Source: Agreia pratensis (GTDB taxonomy: Bacteria; Actinomycetota; Actinomycetes; Actinomycetales; Microbacteriaceae). Taken from it: 64,000 nucleotides of DNA. The DNA lies in assembly GCF_900177685.1 (NCBI RefSeq), contig NZ_FXAY01000002.1:434001-498000 (forward strand), read 5' to 3'. The notes under the pieces are model-generated. The model was not told where the DNA came from, did not search any database, and saw nothing but the letters and a program-made list of their open reading frames with translations. Shown here in pieces: positions 1-9,974 of the stretch (positions within the stretch are counted from its first letter, which is position 1; each line of letters begins with the position of its first letter). The translations under genes were made by a program, and so were the position numbers.

Positions 1-244
1 CCACGACGACCACGAGCAGAATCACGACCGCCGCTGCGACCCAGGGTGCGAAGCTCAGAAACGCGAGACCGCCGATGAGCAGGATCATCAGCAACTCCTG
101 CGGCGCGTACGCCACGGAGGAAAGCGGGTCGCTGGCGAAGATGGGCAGCGCGAGCCGCTTCGGAAGAAGCTGCCCTTCGAGTTTGTCGGTCGGGAGCGGT
201 TCGCCGATAAACCAGCGTTTTGCCGACTTGACTTCGTTAGTCAC
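1..244 (-). CDS. APC-family permease, N-terminal fragment
   Basis: About 81 codons of a gene on the minus strand that runs off the left edge. The start is the GTG at 244-242. The peptide begins with a short charged segment, then a hydrophilic stretch containing LPKRLALPIFASDPLSSVAY, followed by hydrophobic segments (LLMILLIGGLAFLSF and VAAAVVILLVVVV). The 'FASDPLSSVAY' block is characteristic of a group of amino acid/polyamine/cation-type permeases common in actinobacteria. It would be an integral membrane transporter; the substrate cannot be told from this fragment. It is in the same orientation as, and downstream of, the esterase gene at 310-1605. Confidence 0.7.
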   Translation of the reverse strand, partial: MTNEVKSAKRWFIGEPLPTDKLEGQLLPKRLALPIFASDPLSSVAYAPQELLMILLIGGLAFLSFAPWVAAAVVILLVVVV

Positions 245-309
245 GAGTGAGAACACTACTCCGCGCGAACCTCATGTCAATGTGGCCGAGGTGAGCTCGT
301 CGTCGTGAT

Positions 310-1605
310 TCACTCCGTCGACAGGCCGAGCCGGGGATAGAGGGTCTCGAAGGCGTGGCGCAGGCCGTATTCGAGCGTCGCGCCGCCGTGAGACGTTCCG
401 GGCGAGATCGCGAGACTCGTCGTCATCCCCGCGGCGGAGGCATCCTTCTCGAGAATTCTGGATGCACCGAGGTACGGCTCGTCGAATGCGCCGCTGGCGA
501 AGATCGCCCAGGTGTCGGTGAAGCGGTGCGTGGCCAGGATCGACGTGGGCTTCGCTCGCTTGTATGCCGCGCTGTCGCCGTCGAAGCCTGTGTCGATCGT
601 CTTCTCGACCGAACCGAGATCGGGTTGCAGTTCGCCGGAAACATCGATGATGTTGCCGAACGTCTCTGGATAGAGGGCTCCGAGGGTGAGCGCGCAGATG
701 CCGCCATTCGAGAACCCCGCCACTGTCCAGGCCTCGCGTGCATCCTGCACGTTGAAGGTGGACCGGATGAACGCGGGCACATCGGTCGACAGATACGTTC
801 GTGCGTCTCCCTGATATCCGTCGATGCACAGCGGGTTGTTGGTGTCGGCGCCACCGAGCTGATCGACGGAGACGACGATGGGCGCGAGTCCCGAGTGGTG
901 AGCAGCGAACTCGTCGAGGACATCTCCGATGATGTCGACGCTGGGGCTGCCGGGCTGACCCATCATCATGACGACAACGGGCAGATCGGGCGGGTCGTCG
1001 ACGAGAGCGGCCGGCGGCAACCACTCGACGGCGTCTCTTGCCGCGAAGTCAGAGGAGATGGCAGGGATGACGATGCGACCCGTTCGCGATCCCGGCAGCT
1101 CCGAGGGCGGCATCCACCGGTCGGCGAGAGGAATCGTGCTGTCTGCATCTGAGGACGTGCGTGGAACGAGAGGCGGAACCGCCAGCGCTGGCTGCGTTTC
1201 GATTCCGATGAGATCGCCGATCGTCGGCTCGAGACCGAATCCGGCGTTCACCCCGAGAGCCGCAGTGACGAGAAACCAGGGAACGGCGAAGACCCCGACG
1301 GCTCGACGCCACCCGCGGGTCACCCACAGGCTCGCGGCGGCGAGTCCGCATGCGGCGGAGGCCGCGTAGATCCAGAGTCGAGACACCACGCTGATGGGGG
1401 AGTTGAATACGTCGAGGAGATCCTGCACGACGAAGACGACGGCCAGGCCGACGATCAGGCCGACGAGCGCGCCGAGGCCGGCCACCAGCATCCATCGCCG
1501 AGCGGGACGGCGTACGACGAGCGCCGCCAGCGCAGCGAGGGCCAGGATGTCGGCGATCCAGAGCCCGGGACCGGTGCTGATGTCGAGATCGAGCAGTGAG
1601 GTCAT
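310..1605 (-). CDS. membrane-anchored alpha/beta-hydrolase esterase (antigen 85/esterase D-like)
   Basis: 431 residues. The first ~130 residues hold about four transmembrane helices (IADILALAALAALVV, LGALVGLIVGLAVVFVV, LWIYAASAACGLAAASL, VFAVPWFLVTAALGV). A proline/serine-rich linker follows, then an extracytoplasmic alpha/beta-hydrolase domain from about residue 165. That domain contains the nucleophile elbow GFSNGG (serine near residue 297) and a C-terminal SHGG histidine region, as in the putative esterase family that includes mycobacterial antigen 85. The fold and catalytic serine can be read directly; the substrate (acyl ester, possibly a cell-envelope lipid) is inferred only from the membrane topology. 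It ends about 65 bp from the APC permease. Confidence 0.75.
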   Translation of the reverse strand: MTSLLDLDISTGPGLWIADILALAALAALVVRRPARRWMLVAGLGALVGLIVGLAVVFVVQDLLDVFNSPISVVSRLWIYAASAACGLAAASLWVTRGWRRAVGVFAVPWFLVTAALGVNAGFGLEPTIGDLIGIETQPALAVPPLVPRTSSDADSTIPLADRWMPPSELPGSRTGRIVIPAISSDFAARDAVEWLPPAALVDDPPDLPVVVMMMGQPGSPSVDIIGDVLDEFAAHHSGLAPIVVSVDQLGGADTNNPLCIDGYQGDARTYLSTDVPAFIRSTFNVQDAREAWTVAGFSNGGICALTLGALYPETFGNIIDVSGELQPDLGSVEKTIDTGFDGDSAAYKRAKPTSILATHRFTDTWAIFASGAFDEPYLGASRILEKDASAAGMTTSLAISPGTSHGGATLEYGLRHAFETLYPRLGLSTE

Positions 1606-1758
1606 CGGGTGCCTCGATAGGTCGCGGCAACCGTGACAAGCGGCCTCATCATCAGAATGGCCAGTGCTCGGTGTCGCGGTCCCCCATGGCCCCTCCCATA
1701 AGATTGTGGCTTATCCACCCGCTGGCAGCCGGCCGGTGGGCGACTTACGGAAGCCGTT

Positions 1759-3141
1759 ATGCCCACATCTCCTCTTGATTCTGTCATTGCCCTCGCCAAG
1801 CGCCGAGGATTCGTCTTTCCCACGGGAGAGATCTATGGCGGCACTCGCAGTGCCTGGGATTACGGCCCCCTCGGCGTGGAGCTGAAAGAGAACATCAAGC
1901 GGCAGTGGTGGAAGTTCATGGTTCAGAGCCGTGACAACGTCGTGGGCCTCGACTCCGCTGTCATTCTTCCCCGCCAGGTATGGGAGGCCTCGGGCCACGT
2001 CGAGGTCTTCAACGACCCGATGGTCGAGTCGCTCGCGACCAACAAGCGCTACCGCGCCGACCACCTGCTCGAGGCCTACGAGGCCAAGCACGGGCATCCG
2101 CCGGTCAACGGCCTCGCCGACGTGCGCGACCCCGACACAGGCAACGTGGGCCAGTGGTCTGAGGTCAAGAAGTTCTCGGGAATGCTGAAGACCACCCTTG
2201 GCGTGCTCGAAGACGAGTCGGGCATGGCATACCTGCGACCCGAGACCGCTCAGGGAATCTTCGTGGACTTCGCCACGGTGCTCAACACCTCGAGGCAGAA
2301 GCCGCCGTTCGGTATCGCCCAGGTCGGCAAGGCCTTCCGCAACGAGATCACGCCCGGAAACTTCATCTTCCGCACCCGCGAGTTCGAGCAGATGGAGATG
2401 GAGTACTTCGTGCAGCCCGGCACCGACGAAGAGGCGCACCAGTACTGGATCGACCAGAGCTGGGAATGGTTCATCGGGCTCGGAATCAACCCCGAGAACA
2501 TCCGCCAGTTCGAGCACCCGCAGGAGAAGCTGTCGCACTACTCCAAGCGCACGGTCGACATCGAGTATCGCTTCCAGTTCCCGGGCAGCCAGTGGGGCGA
2601 GCTCATGGGTGTCGCGAACCGCACCGACTTCGACCTCAAGACGCACTCCGAAGCCTCGGGCACCGACCTGTCGTACTTCGACCAGACGTCGAACGAGCGT
2701 TGGATCCCCTATGTGATCGAGCCGTCGTTCGGTCTGACCCGGGCGCTCATGGCGTTCCTGGTCGACTCGTATCACGAAGACGAGGCGCCGAACTCGAAGG
2801 GCGGCGTCGACAAGCGCACCGTGCTGAAGCTCGACCCGCGAATCGCGCCGGTCAAGGCCGCCGTGCTTCCTCTCTCGCGCAACGAGGCCCTGTCGCCTCT
2901 CGCTCGCAAGGTGGCGCAAGACCTGCGCCAGAGCTGGAACGTCGACTTCGATGACGCCGGCGCCATCGGCCGCCGCTACCGTCGTCAAGACGAGATCGGC
3001 ACGCCCTTCGCGATCACGGTCGACTTCGAGTCGCTCGAGGACAACGCGGTGACCGTGCGCGAGCGCGACTCGATGGCGCAGGAGCGTGTGTCGCTCGACC
3101 GCCTGCAGGCGTACCTCGCCGAGAGGCTCATCGGCGCGTAG
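1759..3141 (+). CDS. glyS: glycyl-tRNA synthetase (single-chain, dimeric type)
   Basis: 460 residues, the usual size for the alpha2 bacterial/eukaryote-like glycine-tRNA ligase (EC 6.1.1.14). It charges tRNA-Gly with glycine in the cytoplasm. The N-terminus contains the family signature '[20 protein letters not shown]'. Class II motif 2 is visible as [14 protein letters not shown] (about residue 205) and motif 3 as [13 protein letters not shown] (about residue 325). The C-terminal ~100 residues ([16 protein letters not shown] onward) form the anticodon-binding domain. It is monocistronic, divergent from the esterase upstream, and followed by a strong hairpin at 3151-3180. Confidence 0.97.
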   Translation: MPTSPLDSVIALAKRRGFVFPTGEIYGGTRSAWDYGPLGVELKENIKRQWWKFMVQSRDNVVGLDSAVILPRQVWEASGHVEVFNDPMVESLATNKRYRADHLLEAYEAKHGHPPVNGLADVRDPDTGNVGQWSEVKKFSGMLKTTLGVLEDESGMAYLRPETAQGIFVDFATVLNTSRQKPPFGIAQVGKAFRNEITPGNFIFRTREFEQMEMEYFVQPGTDEEAHQYWIDQSWEWFIGLGINPENIRQFEHPQEKLSHYSKRTVDIEYRFQFPGSQWGELMGVANRTDFDLKTHSEASGTDLSYFDQTSNERWIPYVIEPSFGLTRALMAFLVDSYHEDEAPNSKGGVDKRTVLKLDPRIAPVKAAVLPLSRNEALSPLARKVAQDLRQSWNVDFDDAGAIGRRYRRQDEIGTPFAITVDFESLEDNAVTVRERDSMAQERVSLDRLQAYLAERLIGA

Positions 3142-3150
3142 CCCGTACTG

Positions 3151-3180
3151 GCTCCGCCGCATCACAAACTGCGGCGGAGC
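3151..3180 (+). terminator. hairpin terminator after glyS
   Basis: A perfect 11-bp GC-rich stem (GCTCCGCCGCA / TGCGGCGGAGC) with an 8-nt loop begins 9 bp after the glyS stop. There is no clear U-tract, which is common for actinobacterial terminators. Confidence 0.7.
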
Positions 3181-3269
3181 GCTAGCCCCCAGCACCGATC
3201 CGTCGATGAGCGCTTGGCGCTTCTAGTCTGCGATAGCGATAGCTTCGCTCTCTTCAGACAGGATCACCG

Positions 3270-5342
<2,073 letters not shown>

Positions 5343-5367
5343 CGCACCGAACTTTCTGGTCTGACGC

Positions 5368-6207
5368 CTACTTCAAGCTGACCCCGTCGATCACGGCGGG
5401 GTCGGCAGGCTTTCCGTCGCTGGCGCCGCTCTTGGTGCCGTCATCGGCGATTTTGGTGACCACGTCGAGTCCGCTGGTGATGGTGCCGAGCACCGTGTAG
5501 CCGCCCGCGGCATCCGAGGGGATCGTCGAATCGGCGTAGACGATGAAGAACTGGCTGCCCATGCTCTCGCCGTCGCCGCCGATGCGCGCCATCGCGAGGG
5601 TGCCGGCAGGGTAGACGTCGTCTTTCGGGGCGTTCTCGATGGGGCCGTACGAGTATCCCGGGCCGCCCGTTCCTGTGCCCGTGGGGTCGCCGCACTGCAG
5701 CACGTAGATGCCCTCGGTCACCAGCCGGTGACATGAGGTGCCGTCGAAGAAGCCGTCGTCGCTGAGCGAGAGGAACGACGACACGGCCTGCGGAGCGGCG
5801 GCTCCGTCGAGCGTGACGCCGACGTCCTGACCATTGATCGTGATGGTGCCCGTCCAGTCGCGGTTCTCGGCGAGTGAGGGAGACGGGGCGCCGTCGACCG
5901 CGCTCGTCGACGGAGCCTCGGTCGACGATGACGACGGGTCGCGCTCGTTGTCCTGGATCTGGTCGCCGATGCCAGACAGGCTCGTGATGACCAGCACGAT
6001 CGTGATCGCTCCGGCGACGAGGCCCGCGTACCCGATGACGACGCCCGCTATAGCGAGCCCGCGTCCCTTGTCGCCGGTGCGCTTGATCCGGTGCAGCGCG
6101 ATGTGGCCGGTGATGACGGCCGCCAGCGAGAGGAAGAAGGCCGAGACGAGCGAGACGATCGCCAGGGGGTCGGTGCGGGTGTTACCTGGCCGGTACGGGT
6201 TGGTCAT
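5368..6207 (-). CDS. peptidyl-prolyl cis-trans isomerase (cyclophilin) with DUF4190 membrane anchor
   Basis: 279 residues from ATG 6207; the frame is open further upstream but that part overlaps the neighbouring gene. The N-terminal ~75 residues are a DUF4190-type segment with two transmembrane helices (LAIVSLVSAFFLSLAAVITG and AIAGVVIGYAGLVAGA). A Ser/Thr/Asp-rich linker follows. The extracytoplasmic cyclophilin domain contains SCHRLVTEG, GTLAMARIGG, GSQFFIVY and YTVLGTITSG. It is predicted to assist folding of exported proteins at the membrane. Its start codon overlaps the stop of the upstream membrane gene (ATGA), so the two are probably translationally coupled. Confidence 0.88.
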   Translation of the reverse strand: MTNPYRPGNTRTDPLAIVSLVSAFFLSLAAVITGHIALHRIKRTGDKGRGLAIAGVVIGYAGLVAGAITIVLVITSLSGIGDQIQDNERDPSSSSTEAPSTSAVDGAPSPSLAENRDWTGTITINGQDVGVTLDGAAAPQAVSSFLSLSDDGFFDGTSCHRLVTEGIYVLQCGDPTGTGTGGPGYSYGPIENAPKDDVYPAGTLAMARIGGDGESMGSQFFIVYADSTIPSDAAGGYTVLGTITSGLDVVTKIADDGTKSGASDGKPADPAVIDGVSLK

Positions 6208-7127
6208 CGGGACTCCTCTGTGGTGGAACGGGCGTAGCGAACCAGAGCAACAGCATCCCATGCGGTCGCCAGAGGGTAGGAGCGCTGCACGACATCGACG
6301 GCGGACTGGACGCCAGGCGTCCGTTGCAGCGCGGCAAGAATTCGCTCGCGAAGGGGCGCTCCGGCCTCGCTGAGTAGCCTGGCGGCCGATGGGCCGCCCA
6401 TCTGTCGAGCCCACGACGCACGGCGTGCCGGCAGCACCAGACCTCCCCTGCTGGCCGCGAGCATAACGCCCACGATGAAGCAGAGCCACGCGGCGATCAG
6501 GCTTGGACCACTGTCGTCTGACGTCAGCGCCACGACGAGGCCTAACGCGGCGAGGGCCACGCCGACGATCGCGAGAACCCAGCCCAGGGCCGTCAACGCC
6601 GACGGTGAGAGCCGTTCGAGGCGACGGGAGAAACCGCCATGATCGATCGGCTCGAAGTGTGCCGCTGCGTCGGTTCCCGCAAACGCCCCGACAGCATCCG
6701 GATCATCGCGCAAGCCCGCGACGCGGTGAACGATGTCGACACTGGCAGAGCCCGGAAAGAGGGGAAAACGAGTGGTGACAAGGCGGACGGTCGCGAACCG
6801 GCGCATCGACTGCGTCGTGATGATCTCTGAGAGATACCCGACATCGATGGTGCGAAGCGCGAGGAGAGGATCGGAATTGAACGTGTCGCGGTACCACGCG
6901 GCGGCTGCGTCCTGCTGCAGGGCGGTGTAGGCGAGCAACCATATGGCCGCGGCCAGTGATGTGCCGCCGAACATGAATATCAGGTTCGTGCGCGACGGGG
7001 CTAAGGCGAGGATCGCGATGCCGATCAGAATGACGGCGACCCAGAAGGCCACCGTGAAGATGCGCGCGCGCAGGGCGAGCATCTCGAATGACGGCGCAGG
7101 CTCGGAAGCACGTGAGTCGGGAGTCAC
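6204..7127 (-). CDS. hypothetical four-helix membrane protein
   Basis: 307 residues, function not recognised. Two N-terminal transmembrane helices (FWVAVILIGIAILALA, LIFMFGGTSLAAAIWLLAY) are followed by a soluble segment of about 90 residues. A second pair of helices follows (ALGWVLAIVGVALAALGLVVAL, LIAAWLCFIVGVMLAA), then a basic C-terminal tail of about 80 residues. The soluble segment contains FPLFPGSASVDIVHRVAG with no family signature I can place. It is the first gene of a two-gene operon with the cyclophilin (4-bp overlap). A role in the same envelope process is an inference from coupling only. Confidence 0.7.
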   Translation of the reverse strand: MTPDSRASEPAPSFEMLALRARIFTVAFWVAVILIGIAILALAPSRTNLIFMFGGTSLAAAIWLLAYTALQQDAAAAWYRDTFNSDPLLALRTIDVGYLSEIITTQSMRRFATVRLVTTRFPLFPGSASVDIVHRVAGLRDDPDAVGAFAGTDAAAHFEPIDHGGFSRRLERLSPSALTALGWVLAIVGVALAALGLVVALTSDDSGPSLIAAWLCFIVGVMLAASRGGLVLPARRASWARQMGGPSAARLLSEAGAPLRERILAALQRTPGVQSAVDVVQRSYPLATAWDAVALVRYARSTTEESR

Positions 7128-7273
7128 GATGAGGCCGCCATACGTGCGCCGGTCGGCCAGCTCATACCGTCAGTGCTGACTCGAATTGGTCCAGACATGT
7201 CGCCTCAACTCGTCGTCGGACAGAACAGGATTTCCGTCTCAGGAGGGCAACCATCACCCCTTCTCAGGGGAGT

Positions 7274-7945
7274 CTAGTGGGTGGCCGACCCGAGTCGATC
7301 GGAGAGCGGCACCTCAGTCGATTGCTCTGGGTTGGCGCCGTGCGCGCCTTTGATCGCGGGCCGACGCACGCCCATCAAGGGGAGAGTGATGTTGCAGAGC
7401 GGGCCGATGAGCAGCGCGAACGCGAGCGTTCCCAGGCCGACATTGCCGCCCAGCAGCCAGCCGATGAGCAGCACCGTGGCCTCGACGCCGAAGCGGCCTA
7501 CCCAGATCGGCCATCCGAGACGATTGTGGATGCCGGTCATCAGCCCGTCGCGCGGCCCCGGCCCCATCTGGGCGCCGATGTAGATGCCGCTCGCGACGGC
7601 GAGTAGCACGAGCCCAGCGGCGAACATGCCCGCCTGGGCCCATACGTTCGGCATCGACGGCAGGAGCCACACGCTCAGCTCGATGATGGGTCCGATGAGC
7701 AGCACGTTCAGTACGGTGCCGAGTCCGGGCCTCTGCCTCAGTGGGATCCACAGCAGAAGCACGAGCGCGCCGATGATGTTCGTGAGCAGGCCGTAGCCGA
7801 GGCCCGTCTGAGCCATGAGGCCCTGAGCGAAGACAGTCCACGGGTCGACTCCGAGAGCGGCTCGGATCATCAGGGCGTCGGCGAAGGCGTACAACGCGAG
7901 ACCGGTGATGAGGCGAGCGAGACGACGAGCGAACGAAAAGGTCAT
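7274..7945 (-). CDS. YczE/YitT-like integral membrane protein
   Basis: 223 residues with about five hydrophobic helices. It opens with RLITGLALYAFADALMIRAALGVDPWTVF and contains a glycine-rich GAQMGPGPRDGLMTGI loop, features of the YczE family (related to YitT). YczE-type genes are commonly neighbours of MocR/GntR-aminotransferase regulators, as in Bacillus subtilis yczE-ycxD. Here it is divergent from such a regulator across a 61-bp intergenic region with inverted repeats. The transported or sensed compound is unknown. Confidence 0.85.
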   Translation of the reverse strand: MTFSFARRLARLITGLALYAFADALMIRAALGVDPWTVFAQGLMAQTGLGYGLLTNIIGALVLLLWIPLRQRPGLGTVLNVLLIGPIIELSVWLLPSMPNVWAQAGMFAAGLVLLAVASGIYIGAQMGPGPRDGLMTGIHNRLGWPIWVGRFGVEATVLLIGWLLGGNVGLGTLAFALLIGPLCNITLPLMGVRRPAIKGAHGANPEQSTEVPLSDRLGSATH

Positions 7946-7953
7946 TCATGCAT

Positions 7954-7988
7954 CCAATTGCAGAATTGGCCCTGGATCAAGAAGCCAA
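7954..7988. promoter_or_regulatory. probable MocR operator between yczE and its regulator
   Basis: The short divergent intergenic region contains a perfect inverted repeat CCAATT-gcag-AATTGG (7954-7969). A second, wider inversion (ATTGGC at 7965-7970 and GCCAAT at 7983-7988) shares a half-site with it. Paired half-sites between the regulator and its divergent target are the usual MocR binding arrangement. A TAAAGT hexamer lies at 7993-7998, only 8 bp before the regulator's ATG, so that transcript may be leaderless or nearly so. Confidence 0.5.
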
Positions 7989-8006
7989 TCTCGCTAAAGT
8001 GGTTTC

Positions 8007-9443
8007 ATGTCTGATGCTCTTCTCGGCACACGCGCACTACGTTCGCTGCTCGGCGACTGGAAAGACGGTGGTGGGCCGCTGTATCAAGCGCTGTTCGACC
8101 GCATCCGCCTTCTCGTTCTCGACGGCCGCATCCCCGCCGGCACGAGGCTCCCCGCCGAACGCGAGCTGGCGCAGGCGCTCGAGGTGAGTCGCACCTTGGT
8201 CACCAGCGCCTATCGCGAACTGCGCGAGGGCGGCTACACCACGAGCGTCAGAGGCTCGGGCAGCGTCACCCGAGTACCCGGCCGGGCACACCTCGCCGTC
8301 GACGCAGAAGGAGGGTTTCTCGATTTCACGAAGGCGGTCATGCCGGCGAGCCCGGGCATCGCCCTGGCGACGCAGCAGTCGATGGACGACTTCGGTCGTT
8401 ATCTGCAAGGCCCGGGCTACAACTTCGAGGGAATACCGGAGCTGCGCGATGCCGTCGCTGCACGCTACACGGCGCGGGGGCTGCCGACGAGCAGAGAGCA
8501 GATCCTCGTAACCACGGGTGCGCAGGCCGCCATCGCCCTGCTGTCGCGGGTGCTGCTCAGCCGCGGCGATCGGGCTCTCGTCGAGTTGCCGAGCTATCCG
8601 CACGCGTACGAGGCCCTCGCCCTGGCCGGGGCACGACTCGTGCCGGTGAGCGTCACGCCGGGCGAGGGGTGGGACGAGTCGGCGCTCGAGCAGCTCATGC
8701 GCCGAACGACTCCCGCTGTGGGCTACCTCATGCCCGACTTTCACAACCCCACCGGCGAGTCGATGTCCGACGAACTCCGCGAACGCACCATAGATCAGGC
8801 GATGCGAGCGGGAACGACGCTGCTCATCGACGAGACCTCGGGCGAACTCGATATCGACCGCGAGGGCAGTTATCTTCCGTTCGCCGCCTACGCGACGCCG
8901 GGAGACGAACGCAGCGTGGTCTCTATCGGCTCTGTCGGCAAGACCATCTGGGACGGCCTGCGTGTGGGCTGGATCCGCGCGGAACCCGGGCTCATCCGAA
9001 CCCTGGCGGCGGCCCGACCGGCCAGTGATCTCGGCACGCCGGTTCTCGAGCAGCTCATCGTCACGCGCATGCTCGACGACATGCCGGCGATTCTCGAGGG
9101 TCGTCGCGAGCAGCTTCGGGCCGGGCGCGATCGCCTGCAGCAGCTCGTCGCCACCGGCTTTCCGGAATGGAGCGCACCGCCTGTGGTCGGCGGCATCGCG
9201 AGCTGGGTGGCGCTCGGGTCTCCCGTGTCGTCTCAGCTCGCGCTCGCGGCGCGAGCCGAAGGGCTCCTCATCACGGCCGGGCCGCGATTCGGGCTCGACG
9301 GGGCCCTCGAGCGATTTCTGCGCATCCCGCTCGGCTGCCCGATCGCGCAACTCGAACAGGGCATGGATGCGCTCGGCCGGGCCTGGCAGGCGATCATGCG
9401 CAATCCGGTTCCCGGTGCGCAGGCGTTCGGCGACGTGGCCTGA
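8007..9443 (+). CDS. MocR-family transcriptional regulator (GntR wHTH plus aminotransferase domain)
   Basis: 478 residues. The N-terminal ~75 residues form a GntR winged helix-turn-helix (LYQALFDRIRLLVLDGRI, GTRLPAERELAQALEVSRTLV). The remainder is a fold-type I, PLP-dependent aminotransferase-like domain. Landmarks are TTGAQAAIALLSRVLL, MPDFHNPTGESM, LLIDETSGELD and the PLP-lysine segment SIGSVGKTIWDGLRVGW. Such proteins sense PLP or an amino-compound adduct and control divergent transporter genes. The divergent yczE gene is the likely target. The stop codon lies inside a 24-bp palindrome that acts as terminator. Confidence 0.9.
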   Translation: MSDALLGTRALRSLLGDWKDGGGPLYQALFDRIRLLVLDGRIPAGTRLPAERELAQALEVSRTLVTSAYRELREGGYTTSVRGSGSVTRVPGRAHLAVDAEGGFLDFTKAVMPASPGIALATQQSMDDFGRYLQGPGYNFEGIPELRDAVAARYTARGLPTSREQILVTTGAQAAIALLSRVLLSRGDRALVELPSYPHAYEALALAGARLVPVSVTPGEGWDESALEQLMRRTTPAVGYLMPDFHNPTGESMSDELRERTIDQAMRAGTTLLIDETSGELDIDREGSYLPFAAYATPGDERSVVSIGSVGKTIWDGLRVGWIRAEPGLIRTLAAARPASDLGTPVLEQLIVTRMLDDMPAILEGRREQLRAGRDRLQQLVATGFPEWSAPPVVGGIASWVALGSPVSSQLALAARAEGLLITAGPRFGLDGALERFLRIPLGCPIAQLEQGMDALGRAWQAIMRNPVPGAQAFGDVA

Positions 9444-9457
9444 CGCGTCAGGCCACG
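9434..9457. terminator. bidirectional terminator between convergent genes
   Basis: A perfect palindrome of 10-bp arms (CGTGGCCTGA / TCAGGCCACG) around a CGCG centre. It includes the stop codon of the MocR gene and lies 4 bp beyond the stop of the convergent small gene. Confidence 0.65.
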
Positions 9458-9461
9458 CGGA

Positions 9462-9818
9462 TCAGGCCAGCGGCGGGTCAGGTACTTCGGTGGGTTCGTC
9501 GAGATCGGGGTAGTCCGAGGTGTTGCTCGACGCCACGGGCTTGGGTGCCTGCAGGTGGCTGGTCCTCTCGCGGATCTTATCCACGAGTTCTGGGTCTACC
9601 GGGTCTTCGATCGGGGTCTCGACCTCTTCGACGATGAACTGGCTGGCAGGGCCGAGCAGCAATTGGGTGTGGACGAGCTGGCCCGCGTCATTGATGCTGG
9701 GCACGTCCAGCGTGTCGCTGGATTCCTGTCGGGCGAGCTCACTTGCGTACTCGAGGATGGCATCCGCCACTTGGTCGCCGGTAACGACGCCGCCGCCGCT
9801 GTAGAGGATACGTTTCAT
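9462..9818 (-). CDS. small acidic hypothetical protein
   Basis: 118 residues from ATG 9818, beginning MKRILYSGGGVVTGDQVADA. The sequence has no transmembrane segment. The first ~60 residues are mixed alpha/beta-like, and the C-terminal half is acidic and proline-rich (VEEVETPIEDPVDPELV, DYPDLDEPTEVPDPPLA). I do not recognise a family with certainty; similar small proteins annotated as hypothetical occur in Microbacteriaceae. The frame stays open on the minus strand well beyond this ATG, but that extension lies opposite the RND gene and is not credible coding. It is convergent with the MocR gene. Confidence 0.65.
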   Translation of the reverse strand: MKRILYSGGGVVTGDQVADAILEYASELARQESSDTLDVPSINDAGQLVHTQLLLGPASQFIVEEVETPIEDPVDPELVDKIRERTSHLQAPKPVASSNTSDYPDLDEPTEVPDPPLA

Positions 9819-9974
9819 GTTCCGATACTGGCGGGGATGATCTCGAGTCACAACGCCTTGCATTGCTGGGCTGTTCGCCGTAAGCATGGCCTCGCGAGTG
9901 CGGCCACCCCGAGGCCGGATGTCATAGTTGACTAAGCGAAACGGTCGCTGCGCCGCTCGACAGAAGGTACCCCT

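Noticed and set aside
1711-3195. A 494-codon minus-strand open frame opposite glyS
   Set aside because: Antisense to an unmistakable tRNA synthetase; composition artefact.
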